The translations under genes and the position numbers were made by a program. A stretch of 64,000 nucleotides of DNA from assembly GCA_030374765.1 (NCBI GenBank), contig JARGXX010000002.1:434001-498000 (forward strand). Reading direction: 5' to 3'. Under the pieces are notes generated by a model that worked only from the letters and a program-made list of their open reading frames with translations, searched no databases and was not told the DNA's origin. The DNA is from Agarophyton chilense. Its lineage: Eukaryota; Rhodophyta; Florideophyceae; Gracilariales; Gracilariaceae. This document shows, piece after piece, positions 41,229-51,209 of the stretch (position 1 is the stretch's first letter; each line of letters opens with the position of its first letter).

Positions 41229-43248
41229 GGTAAACACTGTTATTAGTGTGGATCACACTAATTGTGAAGTGTCAAATTTCGTTGGGTACACTGGTATTAG
41301 TGTGGTTCACACTACATCATGTATTCACACCATTTGCGTGATGGGTTTATTAGTTTGGAACATACTATACACTACTCACCGAAATAGTGTGTACCTAAAC
41401 CAGCGACTTACGCACCGATCCCCACGGGCTTTCCATTCAAATTCCCACGATACTTGGAAGTTATTGCCTGCAGTTCTGGGGAAAAAATGGAGTTCCTCCC
41501 ACTTCCCATTTAAGTTTAACGCCATACCACAACGGATCATTTCTTTTCGTGTATAGCTAACACTCTCCTTATCGGGATACCCGTTGTGCACTGACAGCCC
41601 GTGTAGACTTTGCGGTAAGCCTCATGAAATGCTTCTAACCAGAGCTTGAAAGTTTCCCGGAATCCTTGGGCCCTTTAGACCACAACCTATTTTCTAAAAT
41701 ACTTATCTTGTGTTCATCTATTCATGTCACCAAAACGTTTTCAGTGTCTGGATGACAAAACTGTCAGCTGGTTGAACTAAATAGGTAGCAATACAAGGAA
41801 AGAATCGAACTTTCTTGTTGCTCGCTGCCAAAGCAGTTCACACTTCATTTCTGAGGTCATGCAAGTTGACATTGTCAATGTACAGCACACGCTTTCGAAC
41901 GTTTTTCAAGGGACTCAACAATCTCCTTTTTCGAACTCACTCCAGGAAAACCTGTTTGTCCATCCGTGCCTTCGGTCCCGTTCTATATACCATTCCAAGT
42001 ACCTCGTTTGCAAGACTTCGAATAGGATAGTTTTTATCAGCGTTCTTAAAAATTAATAGTGGGGTTCCCAGGGCTGCACTTGCGCCACCAGACATGAGAA
42101 CCATCATCGTGATACCATCATCACCGGATACCACATCAGCATATCGGAAATTTGTGTCACCTGCTAAGGCCAATGTTTTGTGCATGTCTACGTTCATACA
42201 GAAGAGTGTCTCATCCGCATTGAAAATATCATCTTCACGCAAGCGATTCGAACGAAAATCGCCAGACAGCACTCCAAGGTGGTATGCGACCTCTCTCTCT
42301 ATTTTTTCTTGCTTTCCCGTTAATATCATAAGCTTCTCACACTGCGCCCGGTTGACGATATTTGATCGTTCCATAAACGTCTGGACTCACCTGTGATTTA
42401 CTTTTTCTTTTATCGTAACTTCTCTTTGGCTGTCGACCATTCTGGAGTAGTACTCTCCTTCGAAATTGCTGGCTATCAGATGTAACGAGAGACGAAGAAG
42501 AAGACGAGCCTTGAACTTGACATCCGCCCTATGCATGCGGTTGAACTTTACAAAGAGATTCTGTTGTAATGCAGAAACCCACCGTCTTATTTAACGGCTC
42601 TTACTCTTGTGAACCTTGCTGTAGTGGCGTTTGAATCCGGCTTTGGTGTGCTTCTCGAAAAAGAACGTGTTCGTTTTTGATGTTTCGTTGTATGTTGGCT
42701 TTGTATTTCTCACGAAAAAGACGTGAGAATCGTTTAAAAGTGCAGGATACTACGTGTATTTGACCGTTTGCGGATGCATTAAAATTCGTCTACTGCGCAA
42801 TGGTGTTCTTGTTAGTATTAATCAAGAGGTTTTGTTAAAGACGTATGTCAGGTTTTTGTACAATAGAGAAGGTCGATTGAATTTAGTCGTTTGCGGCATT
42901 TGTCGCCGATGATTCCGAGGTAAAGAGCGACGCATTCGTGGTGTCACATAGAGAGGTTGCGTTTGAACTCTTAGAGATCATGCGAGTAAAAGCGCTTAGC
43001 AAAGGTGATGCAATGAGACCCCTTTTGGCTGTCTTGTGATTGTAGAATAAAGAGCCGTTGGTTGGTGGGGACGCTACAGATCTGCCTATGAAGTATTCTA
43101 TTGAAACTGTTGGAATTGGCGCGCACTGTTGCTCTGTATCCACACTATTTGCGTGGCGTATGTCGATACCCACGCATAATGTAGTTTGGACTACGGTAAT
43201 TTTCGTGTCCACACTATTACGATACCCACACTAAGAAGTGTTCACCAG
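41229..43248 (-). mobile_element. pogo-like DNA transposon, about 2 kb, with imperfect terminal inverted repeats
   Basis: The left end GTAAACACTGTTATTAGTGTGG (41230-41251) is matched in inverted orientation by GGTGAACACTTCTTAGTGTGG at the right end (rc of about 43226-43247). Extra copies of TAGTGTGG lie inside the left end (41245, 41298) and inverted copies inside the right end (43140, 43209, 43226), so the ends are subterminal-repeat rich. The transposase lies inside on the minus strand and is broken. The flanks were not good enough to confirm a TA target duplication. Confidence 0.6.
41937..42374 (-). pseudogene. pogo-like transposase, DDE catalytic fragment
   Basis: 146 codons from 42374 down. 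It reads QEKIEREVAYHLGVLSGDF, then DDIFNADETLFCMNVD, FRYADVVSGDDGITMMVLMS, TPLLIFKNADKNYPIRSL and MVYRTGPKARMD. From memory this order is very close to DDE_1-type pogo transposases of oomycetes (IEREVAYHLG, NADETHF, YADVVSGGEG, YRTGPKGWMD). DETLF gives the first catalytic aspartate. The N-terminal DNA-binding half would lie at 42.4-43.0 kb on the same strand and is present only in broken pieces. The third catalytic acid downstream is in another frame. Confidence 0.75.
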
Positions 43249-43810
43249 TAGCCCTTTAACCGCCCTATTCTGACGTTGTCAGTGTAGACGTAGAATTACA
43301 ATTGGGCGCATAGCAAATGAATTAGATGCGCCAGAGTCTAGATCAGATATGAACACGGACTGACCCATTCGAGTGAAAGGTCGCTATGGACATGTATAAG
43401 TGCGACATAAAGACAACATTAGGCTAGTGCACCCAAAAAGAGAGAGATAAAGACAATGACGGGGGCGTCGGAGGAGGAAGGCAGACCCAAAGCCTTGTGC
43501 TTATCCATTCCCGACCATACGCCAGCTTATCCAATTACTTCACATACCGAGTAATTGTTTTGTCGCTCACCGATCGCTTAGTCCCCCTTGCTGGATGTCT
43601 ACTCCTGCAAAGCAAAAACTGGTTCTCACCATCTATACATTTCCCAGGAATCTTCCTGTGGGAATTCCCAGCTAGAGCGCTACAGAGACTACTCTTAAGC
43701 ATTCATTTGAATGCAGAAGGGTCGTCGTTCCATCTTGCAGTGTTTCATTTTCTTTTGAGAACACCGGAGCTTGTATCACAGCTCAAGAAAACCTTGACGT
43801 CGTTACATCC
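43249..43810. other. EAPP upstream region
   Basis: It separates the pogo transposon from EAPP. No gene supported; the right part should contain the EAPP promoter and 5' UTR. Confidence 0.55.
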
Positions 43811-44356
43811 ATGAGTGATCATGTCAACAGTCTAGATTCATCCCCCAACAACCCCTCCGCCTCAACAGATGTTTACTCCTCACTGCCTTCAAGCCCATCC
43901 GAAAGCGATTCATGTAGAACTTCGAGTGAAGATGGAATGAACGAAAATGGGCACATAAGTGAAAATGAAATCCGCGACGCTGATGTCGAAGACAGGTCCA
44001 CAAAGCCACAGTCAAATGAACAATTTTACGACGAAGCCGCAGATTCCGAAGATGAAGCGTGGGTTAACCGTCATCTGCGCCATGGAACCACCTCTGAACG
44101 TGCTGATGAATCTGTACAATGTCCTTGTTGTTTCTCTGTCTTGTCAGTGCGCTGTCAACCGCATCAACGGTACCATGGTCAGTTTCGTTCTCTGTTTGTG
44201 CTAAACTGCGAAAGTGTGCAATCACAGAGGCTGAAGGTAGATGGGAAATACTTTACAGAGGAGGCTTTCACACCTGTTGCATGTCGCACATGTCATACAG
44301 AAGTAGGTGTACGGGATTCATCTGGGGTTTACCACTTCTGCAATGTTATGTATTGA
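43811..44356 (+). CDS. EAPP: E2F-associated phosphoprotein homologue
   Basis: In animals EAPP is a nuclear phosphoprotein that binds activating E2F factors and affects cell-cycle entry. Its zinc-ribbon-like C-terminal domain is conserved across eukaryotes. An ATG at 43811 gives 181 residues. Residues 1-70 are serine- and acid-rich and disordered. Residues 72-88 read FYDEAADSEDEAWVNRH, matching the family's YDPxxDDxDExWVxxx start. Residues 104-107 CPCC, 115 C and 118 H, 122-133 YHGQFRSLFVLNC, and 158-161 CRTC followed by TEVGVRD and YHFCNVMY reproduce the C-terminal domain in order. The protein ends where the family usually ends. Length is at the short end because the N-terminus is short. Confidence 0.85.
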   Translation: MSDHVNSLDSSPNNPSASTDVYSSLPSSPSESDSCRTSSEDGMNENGHISENEIRDADVEDRSTKPQSNEQFYDEAADSEDEAWVNRHLRHGTTSERADESVQCPCCFSVLSVRCQPHQRYHGQFRSLFVLNCESVQSQRLKVDGKYFTEEAFTPVACRTCHTEVGVRDSSGVYHFCNVMY

Positions 44357-45420
44357 CGCATTAATGAAAGCGTCGTGAGCCATGCAAACGAAAACAGTCC
44401 CATGTGATACATGAGCTCCGTTTCTCTGACCGTGATCATAGTTCTAATGGGCGCTCTTCCGCGAATTGTCGCTAGTGTAGCAGTACGTATTGTTTGGCTC
44501 TGGTCGGTGGTCGGTCGACGGAGCTTTTGGAAGATGCAGTTGAGTGGTTTTCCGTCAAAGATTTGCGAATCTCCAAATGTAGCAGCTGTGGCGGCGCTAC
44601 ACTAGTCGCCCAATTCATGCCGGGTGTTCATACGGACACAAGGGCTGTGGCCGATATTGGTCCACTTGGTCTCCCGACTCCACCTCTGTAGATACGGTCT
44701 CCAAAATTGACCACAGCAGAACAACAACAGGACTATTTGAGTAACTCGAGTAGGCGATCGCGATTGAGATTCGATCTGTGAACGAAGATTATGTGTTTCA
44801 CTCCCTCTCATTTTGTATCTCGAAAGCAAACAGTGTTGATTAGTCATTCTCGTGGCTCAGCTCGAAGCAAAATGGGGATTGTGGACATCATGGGTTATTA
44901 GAACGGGACAAGATGCCAGCTGGTGTCAACTCGTATAATGCAGCTCAGAGAAATACCGCAAGTCGAATGCATCGACGAAACAATGTAACTTCGTCTTTCG
45001 ATTCAGTTGTATGTGAGTGTCTCGAATAAGCATGCGGGTGCGCTTGTGATTTTGCCAAAGGTGTGGAGTGCAAGATTGGAAACTGTACGTTGTCGGTAAT
45101 CAAATATTGTCTTCCTCATGGCGACGTATAGTTATGATACGACAGAGCCCGAGGGGGTTCAAATATCGCTGATAATGCTGCAATATCTACCGCTATGCCG
45201 ACTCTATTATCCCGTGTCAACCAGTTGCTCGCTATAAATTGAAGGCACTTGCAGGCACGGCTTGTGGTCTTCGCGCTTGGACCTCTCTTTTGCTCCAATG
45301 ACTTTTTCTCCTGCGACAAAGTGAATTTCAAGGCCTACTCACCGGTCCCTCTATCTTCGATTCTAGGCAACATCCGCTTTGTCTCTATTAGTCGACAAAG
45401 TCTATTCCGAAACAGAACCC
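44357..45420. other. intergenic region with a doubtful short coding segment at 44494-44691
   Basis: The segment 44494-44691 is open on the plus strand and ends in a stop. It encodes a cysteine pair in KCSSCGGATLVAQFMPG and ends GLPTPPL. It looks more like protein than its surroundings and could be the last exon of a small gene whose upstream part (44390-44470, HELRFSDRDHSS) is in another frame. I could not place convincing splice sites or a start. Confidence 0.3.
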
Positions 45421-47112
45421 ATGGCTCCTACGTTCATCTTTGAAACATCTATTCGTTCTTGTGATTACATAATCGGGATACGAGGCGCTACATGGCTCGC
45501 CATAGCATGCATTTTTTACTCGTGTGCACCGATACCGTTCGTCGAATGCACGAAGAGCCCTTGGCATTTACAGCGGATTGTACAGCGAAAAGCTCTTTCT
45601 CGGAGACAGATTGAGAACGGAGCAGCAGCTTTTAATTTATCCACCATTGCACAAAGGCCTGTAAATGTGTATGTACTAGACAGCGGGATTCTTGCAACTC
45701 ACAAGGAGTTCATGGACAACCGAGCAATTCTTGGTCCGAACATACTCAATCCTGACACAGACTCTATAGATTGCAACGGACATGGAACGCATGTTGCCGC
45801 ACTCGCAGTGGGAGCGCACAGTGGGGTGGCGACAGAAGCAAAGGCCATTTCGGTGAAGGTGCTCGATTGCCAGGGGAAGGGATCGTGTGTTAACATCCTT
45901 AGTGGTATGGAATGGGTTGCAAAAGATAGTTTAATGCGACGCCAGCGAGGAGAGCGTTCGGTGTTGGTGATGTCGGTCGGTTCCACCAGTGGGGAATGTT
46001 TGGCTACCCTCGAGGCGGCGCGAAGGCTGTGGGACGCAGGGGTGTTCGTAGCAGCCGCTGCGGGGAATCGCAATTCAGACGCCTGCGAGTTGTACCCCGC
46101 GCGAAGTGCCCATACCATAGCTGTCGGGGCGGTTGACAGCGAAGATCGGTATTATGCAAAGAACAATATGGGTTCTTGCGTGGACATATTTGCACCGGGA
46201 GTGGATATAGTATCAGCAGGGAGTTTGGGATCGAACTCCGAAATGGAGCTGAAGTCCGGAACGAGCATGGCAACCCCGCTGGTGGGTGGGACTGCGGCGC
46301 TGATTCTTGGCGCCCGATGGACGTTATCCGCAAATGATATCAAAGAGGTTCTGATATCTTCTAGTACGAAAAATAAGGTACTAAACAGAGATGGAAAGAC
46401 TGTGATGACAGCGGCGAAGAACCGTCTACTATACGCACCCTGGGGCAGGCTATTTTCCGATATCAGAATGAACGTCGAGGCTAAAGAAACGAGCCGGTAC
46501 GACAAATTTGGACTGTCCAGAAAAAAAAAGACTGATCATAACTCAAGCTCAACGCTCATGTCCGTTTCTCTTACACTTACTCCAGGTATATCACCCGCAA
46601 TGACATACTCGACGACCCAAATTAGAACGTCTCTGGCACGACAAACGGGAGTGAAGGAGCAGTCGATTGTAGTTCGGCGGGATGTAGGGGTGTCACTGTA
46701 TTCGAACGGATCAGAACCATCCCAGATTCGGCTGAAGTTTTACATTCCGACCGATCCGAAAGTGGCGAACATGCATGCATCACAAATCAAGAAGATGATC
46801 GCCAGCGGGAGGCTTCGTGCCAACAGTTTTGATGATGTGGCCTTAGCATCTGTGAATGAGGCAGTAAGATTAAATGTCACTCTTCCAGAGGCTGCGGGCG
46901 AAGCATTTGAAGATTTCGAGGAAAGAGTTTGGCAAGGAAAATGGTCTGGATCATTGAATATCATTTTGAGAACACTATTGGTGGTGGGCATTCTCTCGGT
47001 AGTAGTATTTCTTGCGCTTTGTGCGTGCGTTATTGTGCGGCGGAGAAGGGAATCGAGGAATTTGTGGGAACGCGAAGGGGATGGGGGCCTACCGGTGGTG
47101 ATGGCAGTGTGA
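45421..47112 (+). CDS. membrane-anchored subtilisin-like serine protease (S8, proteinase K-like)
   Basis: The first ATG in frame (45421) gives 563 residues. A hydrophobic segment at 22-42 (GATWLAIACIFYSCAPIPF) looks like a signal peptide or anchor. The catalytic triad is complete: D87 in VYVLDSGI, H121 in NGHGTHVA and S282 in SGTSMATP. The oxyanion asparagine is in AAAGNRNSDAC. The GHGTHVA and AAGNxNxDAC forms are typical of the proteinase K branch. A linker domain of about 200 residues follows, then a second hydrophobic segment (about 517-540, LLVVGILSVVVFLALCACVIV) followed by RRRRES. That would anchor the protein as a type I membrane protein with the protease on the outer or lumenal side. 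The usual I9 propeptide is short or not recognisable. Confidence 0.88.
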   Translation: MAPTFIFETSIRSCDYIIGIRGATWLAIACIFYSCAPIPFVECTKSPWHLQRIVQRKALSRRQIENGAAAFNLSTIAQRPVNVYVLDSGILATHKEFMDNRAILGPNILNPDTDSIDCNGHGTHVAALAVGAHSGVATEAKAISVKVLDCQGKGSCVNILSGMEWVAKDSLMRRQRGERSVLVMSVGSTSGECLATLEAARRLWDAGVFVAAAAGNRNSDACELYPARSAHTIAVGAVDSEDRYYAKNNMGSCVDIFAPGVDIVSAGSLGSNSEMELKSGTSMATPLVGGTAALILGARWTLSANDIKEVLISSSTKNKVLNRDGKTVMTAAKNRLLYAPWGRLFSDIRMNVEAKETSRYDKFGLSRKKKTDHNSSSTLMSVSLTLTPGISPAMTYSTTQIRTSLARQTGVKEQSIVVRRDVGVSLYSNGSEPSQIRLKFYIPTDPKVANMHASQIKKMIASGRLRANSFDDVALASVNEAVRLNVTLPEAAGEAFEDFEERVWQGKWSGSLNIILRTLLVVGILSVVVFLALCACVIVRRRRESRNLWEREGDGGLPVVMAV

Positions 47113-49154
47113 AGCGTCAGTGCTTCGAATGACTGACCAGTTTCGTAGTAAATAAGTTGATGAACAGTGAGTGAAAGCTGCGCCTTTCGGCTTCCATCAC
47201 ATAGTCTTTAGGCTCGGGCTTCTGGTTGACTTTGTTTCTTTAAATAGTTGGTGCCTGCGAATTATGAGGCTGGCCTAAGACCTGCATTGCAATAAATAAT
47301 GCGGAAAAGGCCTGACGAAAAATTCTTGAGGTTCGAAGATGACTGGGGGCGTGGTGAAGATGTTCTGCCGAAGATGCAGCTAAAGTTCTTGGTGTGGCGA
47401 AACACCTCCAAGACAAGCTGGCCACAGATAACCCACTCGCTAAATCGACAAGGCACCAAAACTTGGGTAAATAATATGTTGGGGCGCGAATATCAGCCAA
47501 AGACCTGCTGCCTCCTTCCACTTCCGTTCCTGTACCATCCGCCGGGTTTTAAGCGCTAAAAGAAACGACTCGCGCGCCCAGGCTCGAACGCGAGGCACGA
47601 CGAGCTAGCCTTAACCACGTCGCACACATGGTAGCTGTGGGCGCCATCTTTTGATTGTGACGTGGTGGGCCAAACTTGACAAAAAACTTTGGCAGAAATA
47701 AAGCATTTCCGCAACTGAACGGCCCAAATAGATGAATTTGATATAATAATTCCGAAATAAACTCCCTCTTCTTTTCAATCTTCTTAAAACGGATCGCAAT
47801 CAAAGACTTATGTCAGTAGCCATCAAATAGACCAAAATTAGGATATCACACCCCCACAGTTTTCCATTTTATCAGTCAATTTGTAGCTTTGCCGAGTCAC
47901 CTTTAGCAGCACGCTACTGTACTGTTGTTAGACGCTGTTAGTTATCGCTCTTGTGAACGTAGGAGTATCGTAGTTTTAAGGACAGCGTTACTTGGCTGCA
48001 CTATCGTAGAGCCCATGCAAAATCAGAAAACGGGACCAATTACCCCGTTATTGGTGTTAAGCGGCCATGTTCCCACTGACCGCTCCGGTGTTTGTTTAAT
48101 CGTCCAAAGAGCAGCAAGTACGATTTCTGACAGCACTCCATGTTGTCCCATGTGTCGCACATTGTCGATTTTAAGTTCTAAAAACTCTCTCTTGGCCGCA
48201 GATGGTTGTGGATAATACATCACAACCATCGCGACAAAGTCAATTGCTTCCCACGAGCGCTACTACCGCGCAGCGATCCATAAACTGAAAACTTTGATTA
48301 AAAATCTACCATATGAAGTAAAAGTAAATTTTCGATCTCATTAATGAACATAAATTCAATCTTGATATAATGATTGAAAGATACCAGAAGCTGTAGATCA
48401 ATCTCAGATACGGAAATACCTCTCGGGTGTTCAAATCCCACTCTTTTGAAGAGCGGTAATTCAGCGGAAAATCCTTGGTGCCACCGATGCGTAGGTGTAA
48501 GACCACGGTTGTTCAGGCAATACCTACGAAGATAATGAATCCAGGAAAAGAAAAAGAATCAAAGGGGGATCCAAGGACAAGGATATTCTGCGGACAAAGG
48601 CAAAGTCTAGGACGAAATTTAAGGTCGAAATGGGTGCAGTATAGTGGCAGAAGGTTTGACCTTTGGGGTTGTCGATATACTACACTGGCCTTGTAGGTGA
48701 TAGATGCGAGGGATCATCTGCCACGTAGCTCCGGGCGAGCTACCATCTAGATGTTGTCAGCCATGTGTAGTGTTGACATGTACCTTCTGGTTGAGTAATT
48801 GTTAGTAATTGTTATTGTAATTATCTTTGTTTTCGTACAGTAGTGAAGTGGCCACCTGGCACTGTAGCCAGTGCTGGCCAGGTCTCCGACACTAGGTCAG
48901 AAACCGTGCCTTGCTAGCACCTCTCGGGTGATCTGGAGAGTGCAGTCCACTGCATTAACGGAACTGCACCTCCTCCATCCTAGTCTGATAAAGACAGGCA
49001 CCATTTGGGTCACAACTATACCTTTTTGTTCATTGTTTCTCAACTACCACATAAATCTTACCGCGCGTCGACGCCTACCATCGTTCAACTACACGGTATA
49101 GGCTAGTTGCTCCGTCGCTTGCCGCTGCGGTCTTTCACGGTGGCTTGTTACCAT
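47113..49154. other. degraded intergenic region with a tRNA-like stretch near 47.6 kb
   Basis: No gene could be supported over 2 kb. A plus-strand 86-codon frame (47299-47559) has no motif. On the minus strand near 47,575-47,625 there is an A-box-like GTGGTTAAGGC and a B-box-like GTTCGAGCC only 18 bases apart, too close for a tRNA. Possible LTR-like sequence (TGTTGACATG, near 48.77 kb) precedes the solo LTR, but its ends cannot be fixed. Confidence 0.45.
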
Positions 49155-49159
49155 CGAGG

Positions 49160-50067
49160 TGTAGAGCAACTCCCAGTTAGAGGATACTTGAAGATGCAAC
49201 TCATAGAATGAGGATTGAACCCTCCAAGGGTTATGATTATGATCCCCTGTAAGGTGTGCTGAGGTGGCACTGTTTTCTGGTTAGAGTTCGCCTATAAGAG
49301 AAAATTCGGATGGCCCATGGTTGGATTGGCCCCGTGATACACGTGGCTTAATTTTGGCACCGATTTTCGGATATTTGTTAGAACGTTGGTTTTTTGGGCC
49401 CTGACAGTTGGATCTCCACGTGTATGGCCCTGAGCAGGTGTGCACTACTGTAGAGTTTAGTTAGTGGGCCCTACTTAGGGAGGCGAGATCTGCCAGTCCG
49501 AGCTCAGAGTAAATGGGAACCAAGGTTGGTCTTCGATACCTTTAGAGGTTCTTCGTCGCCATCGTTTCAGCCGTACAACCCGGAACGGGCTCTGGTTAGC
49601 AACGCCTGCGTAGGGACACGACTCCACTTGGAGAGTGCCCACGTTTGGGTTCCGTGCAACCACCCCCTTGGGACCGCTCAGACTACCTGCGTGCACGATA
49701 CCCCGTGGGGGTTCTGCTTACTTGTTGCGTGCTTTTTGTGTTTCCTTTGGAGGACAGGTTTTCGCCCCTGTATTGGGTTTCTTTTGTTGTTTCGCCCCTT
49801 TTCTGGTTCTCGGGTCCGGTGCCTGTTAGTGCCCGACCCTCGCCCCGTTTTTCCTCTTCGCCGGATTTTCCCCCATTCTTTGGGATACCCATTCTCGATC
49901 CAACGGTTTTTACCCCTCACCTCCGTCGGTACTGCCGGAATCCCCCGTGGGAGTTACACCCCACACTACGGGTGGAACGGAGGGCTCTGTCTCTGAGTCT
50001 GCCTCCCCCAGGGAGCAAGGCTTCGAACACCTTGAGAGCAATTCCCGTCGCCGGGTTTTGCTCCACA
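49160..50067 (+). repeat. solo LTR of family B (908 bp) with a 5-bp target duplication
   Basis: It starts TGTAGAGCAAC and ends CTCCACA. It is flanked by CGAGG at 49155-49159 and again at 50068-50072. The matching 5-bp repeats and absence of internal sequence show an element that inserted and then lost its body by recombination between its LTRs. It is in inverted orientation to the family B LTR at 423-1336. Confidence 0.92.
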
Positions 50068-50166
50068 CGAGGTTTATCACGTCTACCTTCTAAGTTTGAG
50101 CGTCACCACGCTTCGGAGACAAGACAGTAGCAGACCCAAAAAGTGGTTGTCTGACATGAAGGACAA

Positions 50167-51044
50167 TGCCCTTCAAGGGGGTTTCTTCGCAGGACTTAGA
50201 AGTTTCGCTCGCTTGGGAAATAGGTTGGGCCATGACAAGCTATACCGCTATTGCGTGCTGACGGCCGGTTAGAACCGGGAGGGCACACTGGTAAAACACG
50301 TGGACTGCACGGATGCCAACGCTCGAGTACGAGGCTTGCCACACGTGGCACGGATTCTACCTAATGGTTAGTATTATTTAGTAATTCTTAGTATTTATTT
50401 AGCTACGCTATCGCTATTTAGTGTCTGTTTTTCGGACGCACGCCCACTTTCAGGGGCAGCGCGCCACACTACTTAGGAGGTTGACCACTGCTCTCCAGTA
50501 AACACCCTCTTGGGAGATCCCAAGGAAGGAGTCTTGGCTCTGAACTTTTCGCCTTCGGCGCGTCTTCACCGCATACTGCTTGAGCGCCCGTGGTTTGTTA
50601 GTTCATTTACCCCTCTGTCGACCAGACTGCTACCACCACCGTGGGTTCATATTTAATCGCCGATACTTGTCTTAGACTCGCCCCTGTATAGGGTTTCGCC
50701 CCCGTTTTCTTCTTGTTCTCCTTTTTGGCTATCGTGAGTGGCCGCCTCACTCACCCCGCTCGTTCACATCATACGAGTGTTTCCTCGCTTCTTTTCCGAC
50801 AATCGCCGTGGTACCGCTCCGCATAGGATTAGTCACACCCCGGACTGTGCCGTACTCACCTAAACACTCTAGGTATATCCCGCCGGATTTACCTCGGCCT
50901 TACACCCGACTCCGTCGTGCCTTTCCAGAGTGGCTCTGTTTCTGTGCTCCGCTGGGACGCTTCTCCTCCGCCTGAGGCATGTCTCTCAAGAGAGGAAGAT
51001 CCCGAACATCTTCGTGTTGTCTCCGCTCCAAGCGTTGTCCTACA
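50167..51044 (+). repeat. 5' LTR of family A (878 bp)
   Basis: It starts TGCCCTTCAAGGGGG and ends GTCCTACA. It matches 58792-59670 along its length, and both borders are fixed by where the two copies diverge. Confidence 0.93.
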
Positions 51045-51047
51045 AAC

Positions 51048-51063
51048 TGGTCTCCCGACTTAG
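51048..51063 (+). other. primer-binding site of family A
   Basis: TGGTCTCCCGACTTAG lies three bases after the LTR. It is identical to the family B site. A matching tRNA would end CUAAGUCGGGAGACCA. Confidence 0.75.
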
Positions 51064-51209
51064 AAGTTTGAGTCGGGCACACCCAGTTACGATTAATCGG
51101 AAAGAGGACTCACAAATTGAGGTTGATCTCAGTTGCCCTCTTTGAGGAAGTTTCTTGGCCCCACTAGCCGATCGGGTTTGGATACTCACGTTTAACGGAT
51201 TCTGATCTC

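Noticed and set aside
47575-47625. tRNA-like sequence on the minus strand (GTGGTTAAGGC ... GTTCGAGCC)
   Set aside because: The A and B boxes are only 18 bases apart and no acceptor stem forms, so it is not a tRNA gene. At most it is a tRNA-derived relic.
48400-48470. tRNA-like fragment GGGTGTTCAAATCCC followed by AGCGGTAATTCAGCGG
   Set aside because: The T-stem does not pair properly and the parts are in the wrong order for a tRNA.
48755-50156. Possible second solo LTR (TGTCAG ... CTGACA) interrupted by the family B solo LTR
   Set aside because: The flanking bases do not match and no second copy exists in the window to fix the ends.
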